Assembly (NCBI GenBank): GCA_000310025.1
Contig: FN649746.1
Span: forward strand, 1,295,907 to 1,359,906
DNA: 64,000 nt
Origin: Ectocarpus siliculosus
Taxonomy: Eukaryota > Sar > Phaeophyceae > Ectocarpales > Ectocarpaceae
Direction: 5' to 3'
Both the position numbers and the translations under genes were made by a program. Each line of letters starts with the position of its first letter. The stretch's first letter is position 1. Shown here in pieces: positions 12,418 to 24,400 of this stretch. Below the pieces are notes generated by a model, which had not been told where the DNA came from, ran no database searches, and was given only the letters and a program-made list of their open reading frames with translations.

Positions 12418-12688
12418 GATTTCCGAGCCGGTTTTTACAAATTGGAACCTGAAATTTTGATATGTGATTGGGAGTGGTCTTACAAATGCCCCCGAGTCAG
12501 GTGCCGTTTTTTTTTTTTTTTTTAAGCCACAAAAACCCCGATGCTAGGATTCTCAGTTATTGAATATAGGGATACCTCGCCAAAAAAAAAAAAAAAACGG
12601 CACCTGACTCGGGGGCGTTTGTAAGACTGTTTCCAATCACATATCAAAATTTCAGGTTCCAATTCGTAAAAACCGGCTCGGAAATCCC
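12418..12688. mobile_element. Long-hairpin (foldback) MITE-like element
   Basis: Two arms of about 105 bases, 12418-12522 and 12583-12688, are near-perfect inverted copies. They share ATTTCCGAGCCGGTTTTTAC (right arm in reverse), the CCCCGAGTCAGGTGCCGT segment and a T/A homopolymer at the inner edge. The loop is about 60 bases. Arm differences are few (for example GGGAGTGG versus GGAAACAG). There is no coding capacity. It sits inside the right end of the element at 11698-12733. Confidence 0.8.
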
Positions 12689-13532
12689 TTCTAACCATTT
12701 TGTTGACTTCTTGGCTGGCCCAGCTTGTAGTCGATAGGTTTGTTCGTGATAAAGACTAACGCGGTGTACCTCGTCAATGATCTTGGAAGGTGAGTACCAA
12801 CGGAGTAGCGTGTATCATGCACTTGAAAAGCTGAAAAGTCTCTAGAAGACGTGTTGGAAATCTGTGTTATTGTGAAGACGGAAGAACAAGCGTACCAACC
12901 ACAATCCGGCGGCACCTGTCGTTTGAAAATATAAAAAGGACAAAGCTTTGTTTGGAGTCAAGCCGCAATTCTGCCAGACGCGACAAAGTCGAGCGGCCAC
13001 GTTGCAGACAATTTACCGGGTAGACCCATGCATATCCTTCATGTCTTTCTTTGGCGACTGGCTTAGGTCATTGTAGACAAGAAGCGAGAAGTCGGGGGTG
13101 GTCTCAAAAACGAAACAGTCGCGGGATGCACGAGCACGTGGCGCGAGTGGCGCTCCGACCCCGCCATTGCGAGGAACTCGTCCGTTTGACGGCGTTGACG
13201 TTTTATCTTGCGCATATTCCGGACGAAAAAAGGGTGCCATTCAAGGCGGGGACTCAGAAGTTCCTGAAGTCTGTTTAGTGCGCGTTTCCCCGCCCGCCTG
13301 TACACAGCACGAGCGTTGGGCCAGCCATGGTCACGTAGCTCTATTCTGGGCGCCCGGTGGCGAATCTTCTCCGAACCCGTCGTCATCTTGTTGTTGACAA
13401 CAGGGTAAACCGATCACCCCACCGAGGTTATTCACAGCGCACACAGGACCGGTGACACTGCTCCTCGAAGCTTGCCCACTCTCGGTCCTTCTGTCCCTTA
13501 GCGCCCGGCGCCAGCTTTAGCCTCCGCGCAGT

Positions 13533-16500
13533 TTACAGCCGATATGTGCCGCTGTTGGCCTTCATCCACTGCTCAAAGTTTTCTTCTGAGGCCGTGGTCA
13601 ACAGCCACCTGTGCTCGCCGAAGTCGGGAACGACGCCTCTCTCGACCATCAGCGTCGCCCTCGGGCAGATGCGATAGTCGAGGCTGTAGCCGAGGAGGCT
13701 CGGTGTGGCCACCACGGCGGCTCGAATGTCGGCAACCGATGCCTTCAGGGTCGTGCGGAAGAAGCAGAACTTCGGCGCCAGATTCTTCGTTTGGCTGCAT
13801 CCCAAGAGGCTGGGATATCTGGCGACCATTTGTATCACCTGCCGGGAGGAACCGCACAGTGTCATGTGATTGACGAGGATGAGAGCTCAAAGGGTTATTC
13901 GTTGAGGGGGGCGTGAGGTTTTTGTTTGAAACACCCTCGGAGAGTTTAGAACACCCCTGAGGGTACAAACCAAGAGTGAGATTTTACCAGATGACCCGTC
14001 CACCAGACACCCATGCTTCGGAGGCGAAACGTCGCCATATTCCCACCATGAAGTACGCACAAGGAGTCGGGAGGAGCAACGGCTGCAAACACACCACACC
14101 GCAGCAGGCGTGGGGTCATGCAAGACACCACAGGATTTGCCATGCGCCACGCTTCCCAATCGTTTATTTGTTTATGTACCGTGGAGCATCACAATCTCGA
14201 CCTGCGGTGCTCCCTGCAAAAACAGAAACGTCACGCGCGAGTGAAACACTAACACTTGCTCTCCGATTGCGTCGGACCCTCTTGCTTTAAAAGGCAAGCA
14301 TCATCCCATTAAGAGGTTCAAAGCTTTCGCGCGACGCCAAGCGTTCACCAGGGAGTCACCTCGTCGGGTGAAGCTCTCAGCTCCTTCTGCAGCCACTCGA
14401 GCATTGGAATTACTTTCTCTTCGATACTGTCTGCGCGAAACCAAAGCAAGGTCGTACGGGCGAGGAAGGCAGCACGGCAGCTTTGGGTTGACGCTTGTAG
14501 CACACAAGTCGGCCAAAGAAGGTTGTGCGAAAGGGTAGGACGACAAAACGCGCTTGCGTTGGGGGGGGGGGGCGAGAACGTTCCAAGTTCATCGCCTAAC
14601 GGTGTGCCCAGATCGCCTTTTCACACGGTTTTCGCAAGGTTGAGGCAACCGTATTTCCCGAACGCGGCCCACACCTCACTGCTGTTCAGGCCTGCCGAGA
14701 GGGCAAAAGGTCATGAATTGGTTCAGACATGCTGCGAAATATTGAGCACAACGAACACCAACACAACCTTGCTCTGGTGCGTAGCACAAGCAGCAGCACG
14801 CAGTCCTTTGGCGGGACAAGGATGCGCGGCCGAGCGGGAAGATAGCAAAGGCAGCCAACTATCCAGTGCCCCCAGTCGCGACAAAGCACTCACAGCTGAA
14901 AGTTTCGGGATGCAAAAGCACCATCTTGCAGACCTCTTTGCGGCTAAGCCCGAGCGACTCCAAAAACCTGCGACAGTAGGGTGGTTAGCACGACTAGAGA
15001 AATAAGCCTGCAGTTATCCTGTTGGCGAATCAGGTTTCAGTGACCCTTTCTCTATTGCGCCTTGGCCTGCCCCAGAAGCATGCGTTCAATACCCAAGCTG
15101 ACGCCCATGGGATATTGGTTGATTACTCCAAAGATGGAGGTGCTCAAATTTACGGCAGAGCATACCGATGAGTCTTGGGAGCTTTCCCTTGGCAACAGAC
15201 ATGACGCACAGAACGCACCTAGCCGTGTCCTCAATGTTCTCATCGGGCTTGAAGCTGAAAAGCTGCGGTAGTCGGACCACCAATCGCGCCACCTGTATAC
15301 AAAGTGCGAAACAACACCGCGCAAAAGTTCCGGGCATGGGATCGTGATTGCTGCAGAACCTCAGGTCATTCGTGCGAGACGGCAGTCGACGTGGGTGCTG
15401 AATTGCAGCAAACCACCGCTTTTGTGGGCAAAATCTGAAACAACATTTTAAGTGAAGACATGCAGCGACAGCATCTGTGTCGCGCCTTACGGGCGCAAGA
15501 CGGGCGCGAGATTCACTAGCTCGGTGACGATATTGCTATCAACAGATTCCAACCGAACGACCCCGGGCGTACACATTGGTAATCTGTTGCCGCTGGTACC
15601 ATCATCGGGCAACATCCCCAAATGGGCGAGACAGGGTACACTCGAGGTGCACACACTACAACTGCTGTTGCTCCGCAGTACTCGGTGCCCGGCAACCATT
15701 GGTGCTCTCGATGTCAACAAGAAACGGCGGGTGACTGTTCGTTTCTGGTTCGGGGCTAGCCTCCCAAAAGAGACCAAACGATACTGCCTAATCAGTGTCA
15801 GGGCAACCGCTCGATGAACGTTGTGCACCACTCTACCGCAACCCCTAGCTCCTTGCCTTATCGCAACTCTCATTTTCTCATGGGAAAAAAGAGGCAGCAA
15901 TGGCGCTTACCTCCCGAGTGTCCATCCCCAGGTATGATCTGAACCACTCTACCAGGGGAGCGTAGCTCCCCTTCTCGCTATACCCGAACAACCTGGGGAA
16001 CTTTAGCAGCATCTTCACGAGTTTCTTCTTGCTGAGGCTGAGAGTCTCCGACTTGCGCGCGAAACGATTCCAAACATGCGGACACCGTGCGGGTTGATAG
16101 CGGCAGCTGGCAGAAATCCGTTGGTCGGGATGTAGCGATGACGTTTGAAAAAGCGCAGCGAGAGGTTTCAAAGAGCATGTCGGTAGCCTTAGCGTACGCT
16201 CGAATCGTACGCGCATATCTTTTGAGAAGCTGCATGGAGAGGGGGAGTCCTGACATAGGGTTTAAGCCAGATCTCTAACTTGCGTTGTCTTCCTGCGACG
16301 ACTCGGGTGTGGCATTGTACAAGCAGCACGCACGTTATAGTTGGCATCATCTTGAATGTCGTAAATAGTTGGACAACCAAACTCACCAGCCAGGAACATC
16401 GATCCACCGCTTGCTGTCGAGGCATGAACAGGAGTTGCGGGTGCCTCGATATCAAAGAGCGAATGTTTGCCTTAGACATGCGAAACTCCACTCTGAGAAA

Positions 16501-17566
16501 ACCCTGTTTCATGCGGTAGGGCACAAGGTCAAGATGGTAAACATGCGGGGTGGTTCGCGATGTTGCGGCTACTACAGCACTGCTGCGCGTCAAATGCTGC
16601 TGATGATGTACACATGACCCGCACGCAAACGCAACAAGCTTAGGAGCAGTGGCAGCGATTGCTAAGGACTGTTTTGCTTTGAATTGGAAGTGTCAGGGTT
16701 TTACTCATCTCATCGACGTCACCTCCTCGTTTACGCCAGTCTACTCTTCTCCATCAACCATCTGTGCTTTAAGAGCCGAGGTCACCCCTTCATTCAACAG
16801 ACCGGGGCCGCTCCGTCGAAATCCAACCTTGGTCCATGCCTTCATCTTCATTGCAACAAGGATTTCGCAGATTCCTTTTCGGAACACTTTCTAGAACGCT
16901 ATTGCAGGAGGACTACGTTGTTTCCCACCCGAGACAATCCTCAAAGGGGAGAGGTCGGGTAGGTGTACCAACGGGGTCGAGGCCAAGGTATGTAGACTTG
17001 AGTGCTACCTATGACAGTGTTGCAGCTCTTCGAGCCAAATGGCTTAGTTTTGGAGCTCCCTTTCCCCTATTTTTGGCACACGACCTCCCGTTGCCTGCCT
17101 CTCTCCTTTCCCTCACCAACACAGAGTCGGTTTGCCCATTGGCCAGCAGGTCGAGCCTTTGGTCGAGGAGGTTGCGGCGTGACGCGGATGTGAGCGCCCC
17201 TCGCAGCTTGTCTATCTCCCGTTCGGAGAGGCCCAGCCATTCCCTGACGCTCCGCGAGTCGGTCTTCCAAGGCGAGGCGCCGAGATCCGTTGCTTTACCC
17301 CCCATGGACAAGCTGCTCTTCTTGCCTGGGCTAGAACTTGACAACAGGAGTTCATCCTGTAACAGCAGCATTGGCAGGTTCAACTGCTGCAGCCACCGAG
17401 GTCGATTCCTGCAGTCACTATTCAAAATCCCTAGACTTGCTGTATACGATGGTGGCCTTGGTGGGACAAATGCATCCACGGCGTATATCTTCGATGGCCC
17501 GCCACCGTCGATGCTGACGAACAACAGTAATAGCATGGTCTTCGAAACGCATATTTTGCCATTCAT
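13533..17566 (-). CDS. Plastid-targeted mTERF-repeat protein (gene C)
   Basis: Seven exons: 17566-17117, 16485-16387, 16051-15911, 15292-15219, 14967-14894, 14430-14360 and 13838-13533, about 404 residues. From exon 3 onward every junction is a clean GT-AG with matching phase. The N-terminus has a hydrophobic signal (TMLLLLFVSI) and then YAVDAFVPPRPP, a good heterokont plastid motif with Phe at +1. At least six mTERF repeats follow, each with the helix-Pro-helix signature: IRSLISRHPQLLF, LVKMLLKFPRLFGYS, VARLVVRLPQLFSF, VCKMVLLHPETFSYS, VIQMVARYPSLLGCS and IRAAVVATPSLLGYS. Family knowledge: mTERF proteins bind organellar nucleic acid and affect transcription termination or RNA maturation; here the plastid is the inferred site. 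The last exon ends WMKANSGTYRL then stop. The exon 1 to exon 2 join is the weak point: the acceptor at 16492 is the better site but is out of phase, so 16485 or a missed exon is assumed. Confidence 0.9.
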
Positions 17567-19806
17567 GGCTATGCTGCTGTGCTGTGGCGCTGGCATTTGC
17601 TGCTGGCACGGGGTTGGGCGGGCCAGCGAGGCGAGAGGTTGGAGAGAGGTGCAGTGGGGGGCTCACAGAGGAAAACGTATTCCCGGGCGGTGGGTATACC
17701 CATACACCCCCCCCGTGATGTCAAACCACGCACAGGTCAGTGAGGTAGGTCCTGCCTTGGATTAGCTTTCGTTTCCCCAAGCACAGCGGACAGCAGGAGT
17801 GAAGGAACAACACCGACAAGGGAACCAAGCGCAAGGTCAGTCAATCGTCGATGAATGTGTACCTGGTGTTTTACGCTCCTGGAAACAAGTTTATGATTTT
17901 TGGCCGGGACGGATGACCCTTCTTTTTTTTTTTTCCGACCGAAAGGTCGGAGCAGCGAAAAACACTTGCTTGCTTGTGGACAAAGGGGTGAAGCGATCAC
18001 ACTTACGTGATGTGAGGTGGTATGTACGTTCAAGCGACCGTACTGCTCGTCATCTCTGACTTCCTGCCATTCGTCTTGTTGGCCTGATTGTGGCCGTTGT
18101 AGGGTGCGTCGTACCCCCCGCCAAACCTATCCCTAGGAAAGTTTCCGCAGACAAACAAGAACGATTGTCTGCATGCACACAACAGCAGGAGGCGGTAGGT
18201 AATTTGTTGAGTGTGTGCGTATTCCATCCCATCCTCGTGTCTTTTGCTGGGCGCGCCGGACTATTACAGCTTGCGGCATGTGTTTGACGCACTAGCCCGG
18301 GTCGCGCAGGAGGAAGGCATACATTGGAGTGTTGTTTCTTCTCCGCCTTTTGCGTGCTGTGCTTTCCCTCACGAAAGGGGCTGTTCAGCACCCCTCGTTC
18401 TGACACGACTCGTCTTGACTACTCTGAACTCCTGTGGAACGCTATTTTTGTTGCAAGCATGCGTCTAGATGATTTCGAGTTTTTTTTTCGTTTCAGAGAA
18501 AAAAATAGAACGCGACAACAGCAACCGCATGCGATTGTCTTTTTAGCTCTCTGGCGGATGCGACGGGAGGAGTATTGACAACCTGGCTACAAGGCCGACA
18601 CCAAAGGACTCGCTTATGACATCATGCCTGACACAAGCTGGTGAACAGGTCAATGTTTATCAGGTGCTGCCTGACACGAGTCCGCCCGTATCTCACCGGC
18701 GCTGTCTGTCTCACGTTGGGGTACAGAGCTCAAGAAGGTTTTGTATCCAAGACACGCAAATGGTTGTGAGGCTGGGCTGTGGGGGGTAGAGAGCCTTGGT
18801 CGCCTCTCTTGCAATGGCCGCCTCTCCCTGTCGTGTGAAGTGCTCCATCTCTAAGGGTTAAGGTTTTGCCTACTACATATTGGTATGGAGTATGTTCCAC
18901 ATGGCAAATGTTCTTGGGTCTGTCGACCGCTCTCTCGCATTCTCGGCGAACAACGGCACAGATAATCTGGCTCTGCTGATCGCCTCTCATATTGTAGACT
19001 ATTAGGAAAATAAATGTGCATACACACACAGAAAGACTTGTTTATGAGCGAGTCTTGTACTGCTCTATTTGTAGCAGTAGCTCTGCTCATGATGGCGGAT
19101 TTCATTACAACAAGCACGTTGGTGCGGGCAAATATATTCCGCTAATCACGCGCCCACGACCCCCCCCCCCGTGCCCATCTAACACGGGGAATGTTGGAGA
19201 TATAATATCGTTTTGCGCGAGTGGTCGCTGTCTACCATCGGCACGGCAATTGTCGGTTCAGGTCCCACCGCCGATGCCACTGACGCCGCTTATTTTTGGT
19301 ACCGCTGCTGGGTGCGCACCGGCTTGCTTCGCAGCAGTTTGGGTCTACTGACGACCCTTTGTGAATGTTTCTCTGAACCATGTTCCGTTCCGCCACCGCC
19401 GTTATGACGACATCATCGTCAGTTACATCCCTCCCCGAACGTCAATCTATTGATCTGTCCCGACGACCGAGCCTGGCGGGTAGATCGATCTCCTGAGGCG
19501 AGGTGGCGCGGCGCACACATTTACGGAACACACTCTTTCGTTGAGGCCTCTGGTCAGGCGGTCGTTGGCGCGGTACTGCCCAAAACTTTCATAAGCTTGC
19601 AGCAACGACCCGCCACTTGTTTCGAAACAATCAGGAGTTTATTTTTCTTTTTTTGCGCAGCAGCTCTCTCGCTCTCTCTTTTTATACGAGGTGGGGGAAC
19701 CGACAGGAAATATCCAGGGATTCGTGTGGTTTTGGGTCCATACTTTTTCGTGAGCATCGAACTCTCGATGTCTTCCCTAAATACCTACTTTTTATAGTAC
19801 TGGGCT

Positions 19807-19964
19807 CCGTTACGACCGCCCCACCGCTGCCTTGTGTTTCATACTTCTATGCGTACGACGCACCATAATTTCATCATTTCTCAAGCGGCGGCGTGGTCTT
19901 TTGCTCCTCTCGTAAGAAACTACAAGTACGAAACACAGGGGCAGCGGTGTGGTGGTCGTAACAG
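19807..19964. repeat. Imperfect inverted repeat, about 50-base arms
   Basis: CCGTTACGACCGCCCCACCG near 19807 is mirrored by a reverse-complement copy ending GGTGGTCGTAACAG near 19964. The arms also share a GTGTTTCATACTTCTA-like segment. The loop is about 60 bases. It is a small foldback element in the C/D intergenic region. Confidence 0.65.
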
Positions 19965-20490
19965 CGCTAGACTACTCGTTTTGTTATAATGTCTCTGTTG
20001 AGACCGCCCCGTCTTGATTTTCCCCAGCCATTGGTGTGCCGACATGAAGCGTGAACTGTCGCTCATGCGTACCTACCGCATAGCTAACGCGTACCGTAAA
20101 TGATCAGAACAACGCGCCACCCAGATCACGGCGGAGGCATTATGCATATATACCACTGCTGTCATCTGGCACTGCCCACGACAGCTGCAGCGAGATAGAA
20201 ATTTCGGGGAGCGAGCTTGGGTTGAATGTCCAGGCTGTGTCCCGTTGTGCCAATCACAGGAGTTTTGTGTGCTAGTGTGTGTACCCTTATTCTATCCTTG
20301 CCCAGATATTTGTGTGCAGATACCGATCTATCCAATCAGCTCGTTCCCTTCTCCTGTCTCCGCTACAAACATTGTCTCTTGTCGCTTTGTAGATGTCGAC
20401 CACATTTCTGAGATGCATCTGCATACCTGTACCTCCCCGACGAAACGCAGCCAATGCGATGAATCTGTGCGCGATATTTCTGTAGCAAAG

Positions 20491-20592
20491 TTTGTGACCA
20501 CGGAAGGCGTCCGCGTGAGTTGGACCAGTACTGACATTAGGAGGTACTGAGCGGAGACCGGAACGGTTTTTAATGTGAAGACAATAACATTA
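20491..20592. repeat. Dispersed repeat M3, copy 1
   Basis: Contains AGTTGGACCAGTACTGACAT and TGAGCGGAGACCGGAACGGT followed by TTTTAATGTGAAGACAA. The same order of segments recurs near 36341-36400 and 58136-58250. Confidence 0.7.
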
Positions 20593-20932
20593 GTCTTTCT
20601 GTGTGTGTTTTTATTATTCCTTAACAATGGGTATCGGGTTGAATAGTTTCGGGCATCTGCAGAGTGGGGAGATGCAAAATCGCCCGTTCTCTTCTGGTGA
20701 CTTTCGGGAGCGCGAAGGAACAGTCATTTTCTGTTGACAATGCTGTACTCCAACGCCCCCGGCTACACGAGGAAAAGAGGCCGTTGTATTTTCTCGCAGT
20801 TATGCGTCCTTGTTGAGTGTTTTTTTTCTATCGCGCCCTTCATGATCTTGAGAACAACGCAATGAGCAAAAAACGTTATTGGAAATTTAACGCTTTACCA
20901 GCAGGGGAACACAACAGCAGCAGCAGGCCGGA

Positions 20933-21411
20933 ATGAGCTCGGGACAGGCGGGGGGGGGTCCCCTCCTCCCCAATGTCGACAGTAGGGGGGCAGCGGGAGG
21001 TGCGGTGGAACACATGAACATCGACGGCGCCATGGCGGCACCATCGGGAGGGGTGGCGGGATCGGGGCAGGCGAGGGGCGGGGGGGGGGCGCCCGACCGG
21101 GCCGTAGTATCGGTGTGCGACTTGTGCAACATGCGGAGGGCGGACTTGAGGGGTCCCTGCGGACACAAGTACCACGCACGTGAGTTTAGTAGGCCCACAT
21201 GCCCATATCGTTGGGCTCCCGATCCTGATTTTTATCAAATGTTCCTGGTTGCTGGGTGGTGTGAGAGTCTTTGAGTTTGGCGATTCTTTTTATTGTACGA
21301 AATTTTGGCGTTTTGCCCAGACCCACGGAATCGAGAGAGAGAGTGACGTTATACCATGCCACTGATAGCGGTCGCTTGCCGATGTGCTGGGAAAGAAAGT
21401 AGCCCAGGGAG

Positions 21412-21442
<31 letters not shown>

Positions 21443-24400
21443 TTGTGTGATGTCATCGTCATTCCGAATGAGCCTTCCGATGCATCCATCGGGTGGGGTT
21501 CTGAGGAAAACGTAGGCATGTCTGTATCCGAAATTTCTTGCTATGCGTGTTACGGTAGTACGGTGCGAGAGCCAGCCACACACCGTCTCGCAAGAGGAAC
21601 TTGGGATTGTACATATGTTTCGGAAAACGTTACAAGCAGTGCGGTTTGATTTTTCTTTTGCTTTCTGTTATGTCGGGTGATATTTGTAGAGCGCTGGTCA
21701 AACCTACCTACTGTGACTTGGAGGCTTGGTCGGCGTAGAGAATACGCCACGCTTCCCCGGCTTTGTAGGAATGAGAGGATCACTTCGAGTATATGTATCC
21801 CTGTCTTGGGAGAAAAAAAAACAAGTAAATCAGGTGTCCCGTTGTTCGGCGCTTAACGCTTTGGAACCGCTCCTCCGGGGAACGTTGGGGCATGAAATCA
21901 AGTAACAACTTTTGCGCCGTGTATCTCCACGTTAGAAATATCTGAGATGTGAATGCCACCTCAGACTGTCGTAAATTGTGACGTCAGATGACCTGTCGGA
22001 GATCTACCTTCGGGGTGTTGCCACAGGTAGAGTCAGTGTAGGTTGGATGCTGAAGCTTGCTTCAACACAAGGTTGCTCGCTCCCCACCTGACACACAACA
22101 CAACTATCCGTATCGTCAGCCTCTCCACCAGAGGTTGAACCGGTGTGTATCCACACCACACATCCCACGGGGAACTTGTCCACACGTGAACCTGGAGACA
22201 TCAGTCTCCTAGAGAGGAGAGCACAAAAAAAAAAAAAAAAACGATCACATCACAGCAGTAGGTTTAATGAAATCTAACACATACATGTTGTGCACGATAT
22301 CGACGTACAAAAGATAGTGATTAAAATAGAGCAAGAAAAAAAGGTCACATCACGACAGGTTGCATCAAGTCAAACAACACTGCGCTTGTTTTTATCATCT
22401 CCGCATTACACCAAGATGACTTGAGAAAACAAATCCCACGACAAAAAAAAATCGACCAACAGGTTGCATCTACGCGATGCCGATCACCCGGTGCCCGGTG
22501 TGTGACCAAGCGTTCCCGAACACCAATGATGGGGGGCTGCTCATCCTCCCGGTGGAGCCCTTCTCAGACGCCGGCGGCGCTACGGGGGAAAGCGAAGACG
22601 ATTCCCGCACGGGCGCGCGTGAAGGGGCCGAGACGCAAACAAGGTGCCTACCATGCTGCTGCTGCTGCTGCTGCTGCTGCAAAAGGGCGTGCTGTAGCGC
22701 GATGTAGCACGCGCGACGCGCAATCACATGCGGTTTTGGTTGCCGCTAGAATTGTGTGTCTAGTTTTTGACGTGTCACTCACACAATAACCTTGATTGAG
22801 GCAACGGTTAGTGTGCATGTTTTGGTTGCAGCTGATTGGCGAGTGCTAACGACATGGAGGCGACCCCCCCCCGCCCCCCGTGATTGATCTTGCGTTGCCT
22901 CCGGCAGGACGGGGCGATGGCACTCGTTTGAGACCATGTACGCCCAGCGGATAGTGGCGGACTTCGATGCGGGCACGTTGCCTCTCTGCGAGGGGACCAA
23001 GCTGGGGAACTTGCTATGCAACATCCTCAACTGCTCGCCATCGTGAGTGTAGTCTTTGTTGTTTCTTACGACGTCATTGTTGTTGGCGGTGGTGGTTGTG
23101 ATGGCACGTGTTTCGTGCCCAGAATTTTTTTTCATGTTTGACGGATCGCTGGCGACATACGCGAGGGTCTTACTCGCAGGATAGCTGGTTTTTTAGCTTC
23201 TCATATATTGCATGGTTTCCTGTGTGCGCTTTCGCTCGTGTTTTTTATCCCGCTGTTTACGACTGAAGTCTTATTTTTGGTCAACAGGCTATTGTGTGTG
23301 CGTGTCTCTCTTGTTAGCATGGACCGCGCTATCCGGCTGACCATAGACGTCTGCCTTATGGCGGGATAAAAAACACAACACTTTCTTATCAAAGCATAAG
23401 GGTCCCGCCGACGGGGTGGGCGCGGGATACAGGTGTGTGTGTGTGTGTGTGTTGTCAGCATCGAACGCGCTAGCCGACTGACCAATGAAAGGAAGTCAAC
23501 CTTGTTGCGAGATAAAAAGTGTAAAGTGTGTGTATTGCTGCAGTGTTTCTTGTCCCTTTTCCTTATTTTTGTGCTCTCTTCTTGAACCCGCACTCCCGGA
23601 CGCTCCCGTCCCGTCCCATCCCATCCCATTCCGTTCCTTTCCGTTCCATCCCGTGCAGGCGTTTGTCCAAGAAGCTCAAGATCGGTAAGAAGTGCTTCCA
23701 GCAACGTGAGGATCGTCCAATGACCCCGGAGCACATCGCAAGGCACCGGGAGGCGCAGAAACGGCTGAGTGATCTCGAGGAGGTGTGTTGCTGTTGTTGT
23801 GGTTGCTGTTGCTGCTGTCTTGAATCTCTAGTTTTGTTAGCTTGCAGCCAGTACGTGACCACGCCGAACTCGAGCATTTTACAGGCAGTGTGTTTGTCTG
23901 CGTACGTTTTTGTTCTTAGCATTGACCGCCCGAACCGACTGACCAACGAGAAGACATCAGTCTTGTGCGGGGTATGTGTATATTTTTTGTCGTCCTATTT
24001 TTTGCCTTTTTTTTTTGTCTTTCGTTTTTGTTCTTTTAGTTGATGGGTTCATTTGCGCGAAAGGTATGTCGCCATCATCATGGTTTAGCGACCAAAACGA
24101 ACGTTCGTGACTGCTGTCGGTACCGTCACGTACTAAAGAACTTGGGCAGGCAGACGTCGAGACGCTATTAGCGTTTCGAGCTACAACGACTGCAATAGGT
24201 AGTACCTCCCCATGTACGAGATGGAAAGGGGCTGTTGCTGTCTAGAGTAGTCTGCGCAGGTTTTCTTGAGTACGCAAACATGCTGGATAAAGTATAGAAT
24301 CAGCTAGGGTCTGCGCACCCCCCTGCCTGGTATTTTCTCGTACAAAGAGCTTTGTTTTCGTAGGCAGTCCATTGTCCAGCCAACAGAGGCAAGAATAGCA

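Larger units (their letters stand above)
11698..12733. mobile_element. Inverted-repeat element with nested insertion
   Basis: A perfect 27-base inverted repeat begins CGACTACAAGCTGGGCCAGC at 11698-11724 and is repeated in reverse complement at 12707-12733. The left repeat is followed by CTCACTTTCG. The reverse complement of those ten bases lies at 12397-12406, immediately before the hairpin element at 12418-12688. The hairpin therefore seems to have split the right terminal repeat. No transposase frame is present, so this is a non-autonomous element or a remnant. Confidence 0.6.
11479..13532. other. Convergent intergenic region between genes B and C
   Basis: About 2 kb between the tail-to-tail stop codons of genes B and C. 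It holds a nested inverted-repeat element (11698-12733) with a hairpin element inside it, and an internal 67-bp direct duplication. The rest (12734-13532) shows no supported gene. Short open frames at 13051-13278 (plus) and 13063-13386 (minus) overlap each other and have no clear splice partners. Confidence 0.6.
17567..20932. other. Divergent intergenic region between genes C and D
   Basis: 3.4 kb between the start of gene C (minus) and the first coding exon of gene D (plus). No supported exon found. It contains an inverted repeat at 19807-19964, a dispersed-repeat copy at 20491-20592, and AT-rich and pyrimidine tracts. A possible acceptor (ACGCTTTACCAG, ending 20901) just upstream of the gene D start suggests that a 5' non-coding exon of gene D may lie here. 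Confidence 0.5.

Noticed and set aside
12733-12789. Short exon-like stretch with a good GTGAGT donor
   Set aside because: It begins inside the terminal repeat of the element at 11698-12733, and no neighbouring exon matches its phase.
13051-13386. Overlapping protein-like frames on both strands downstream of gene C
   Set aside because: Neither has a supported splice partner or a recognisable motif. The minus one would lie in the 3' UTR of gene C.
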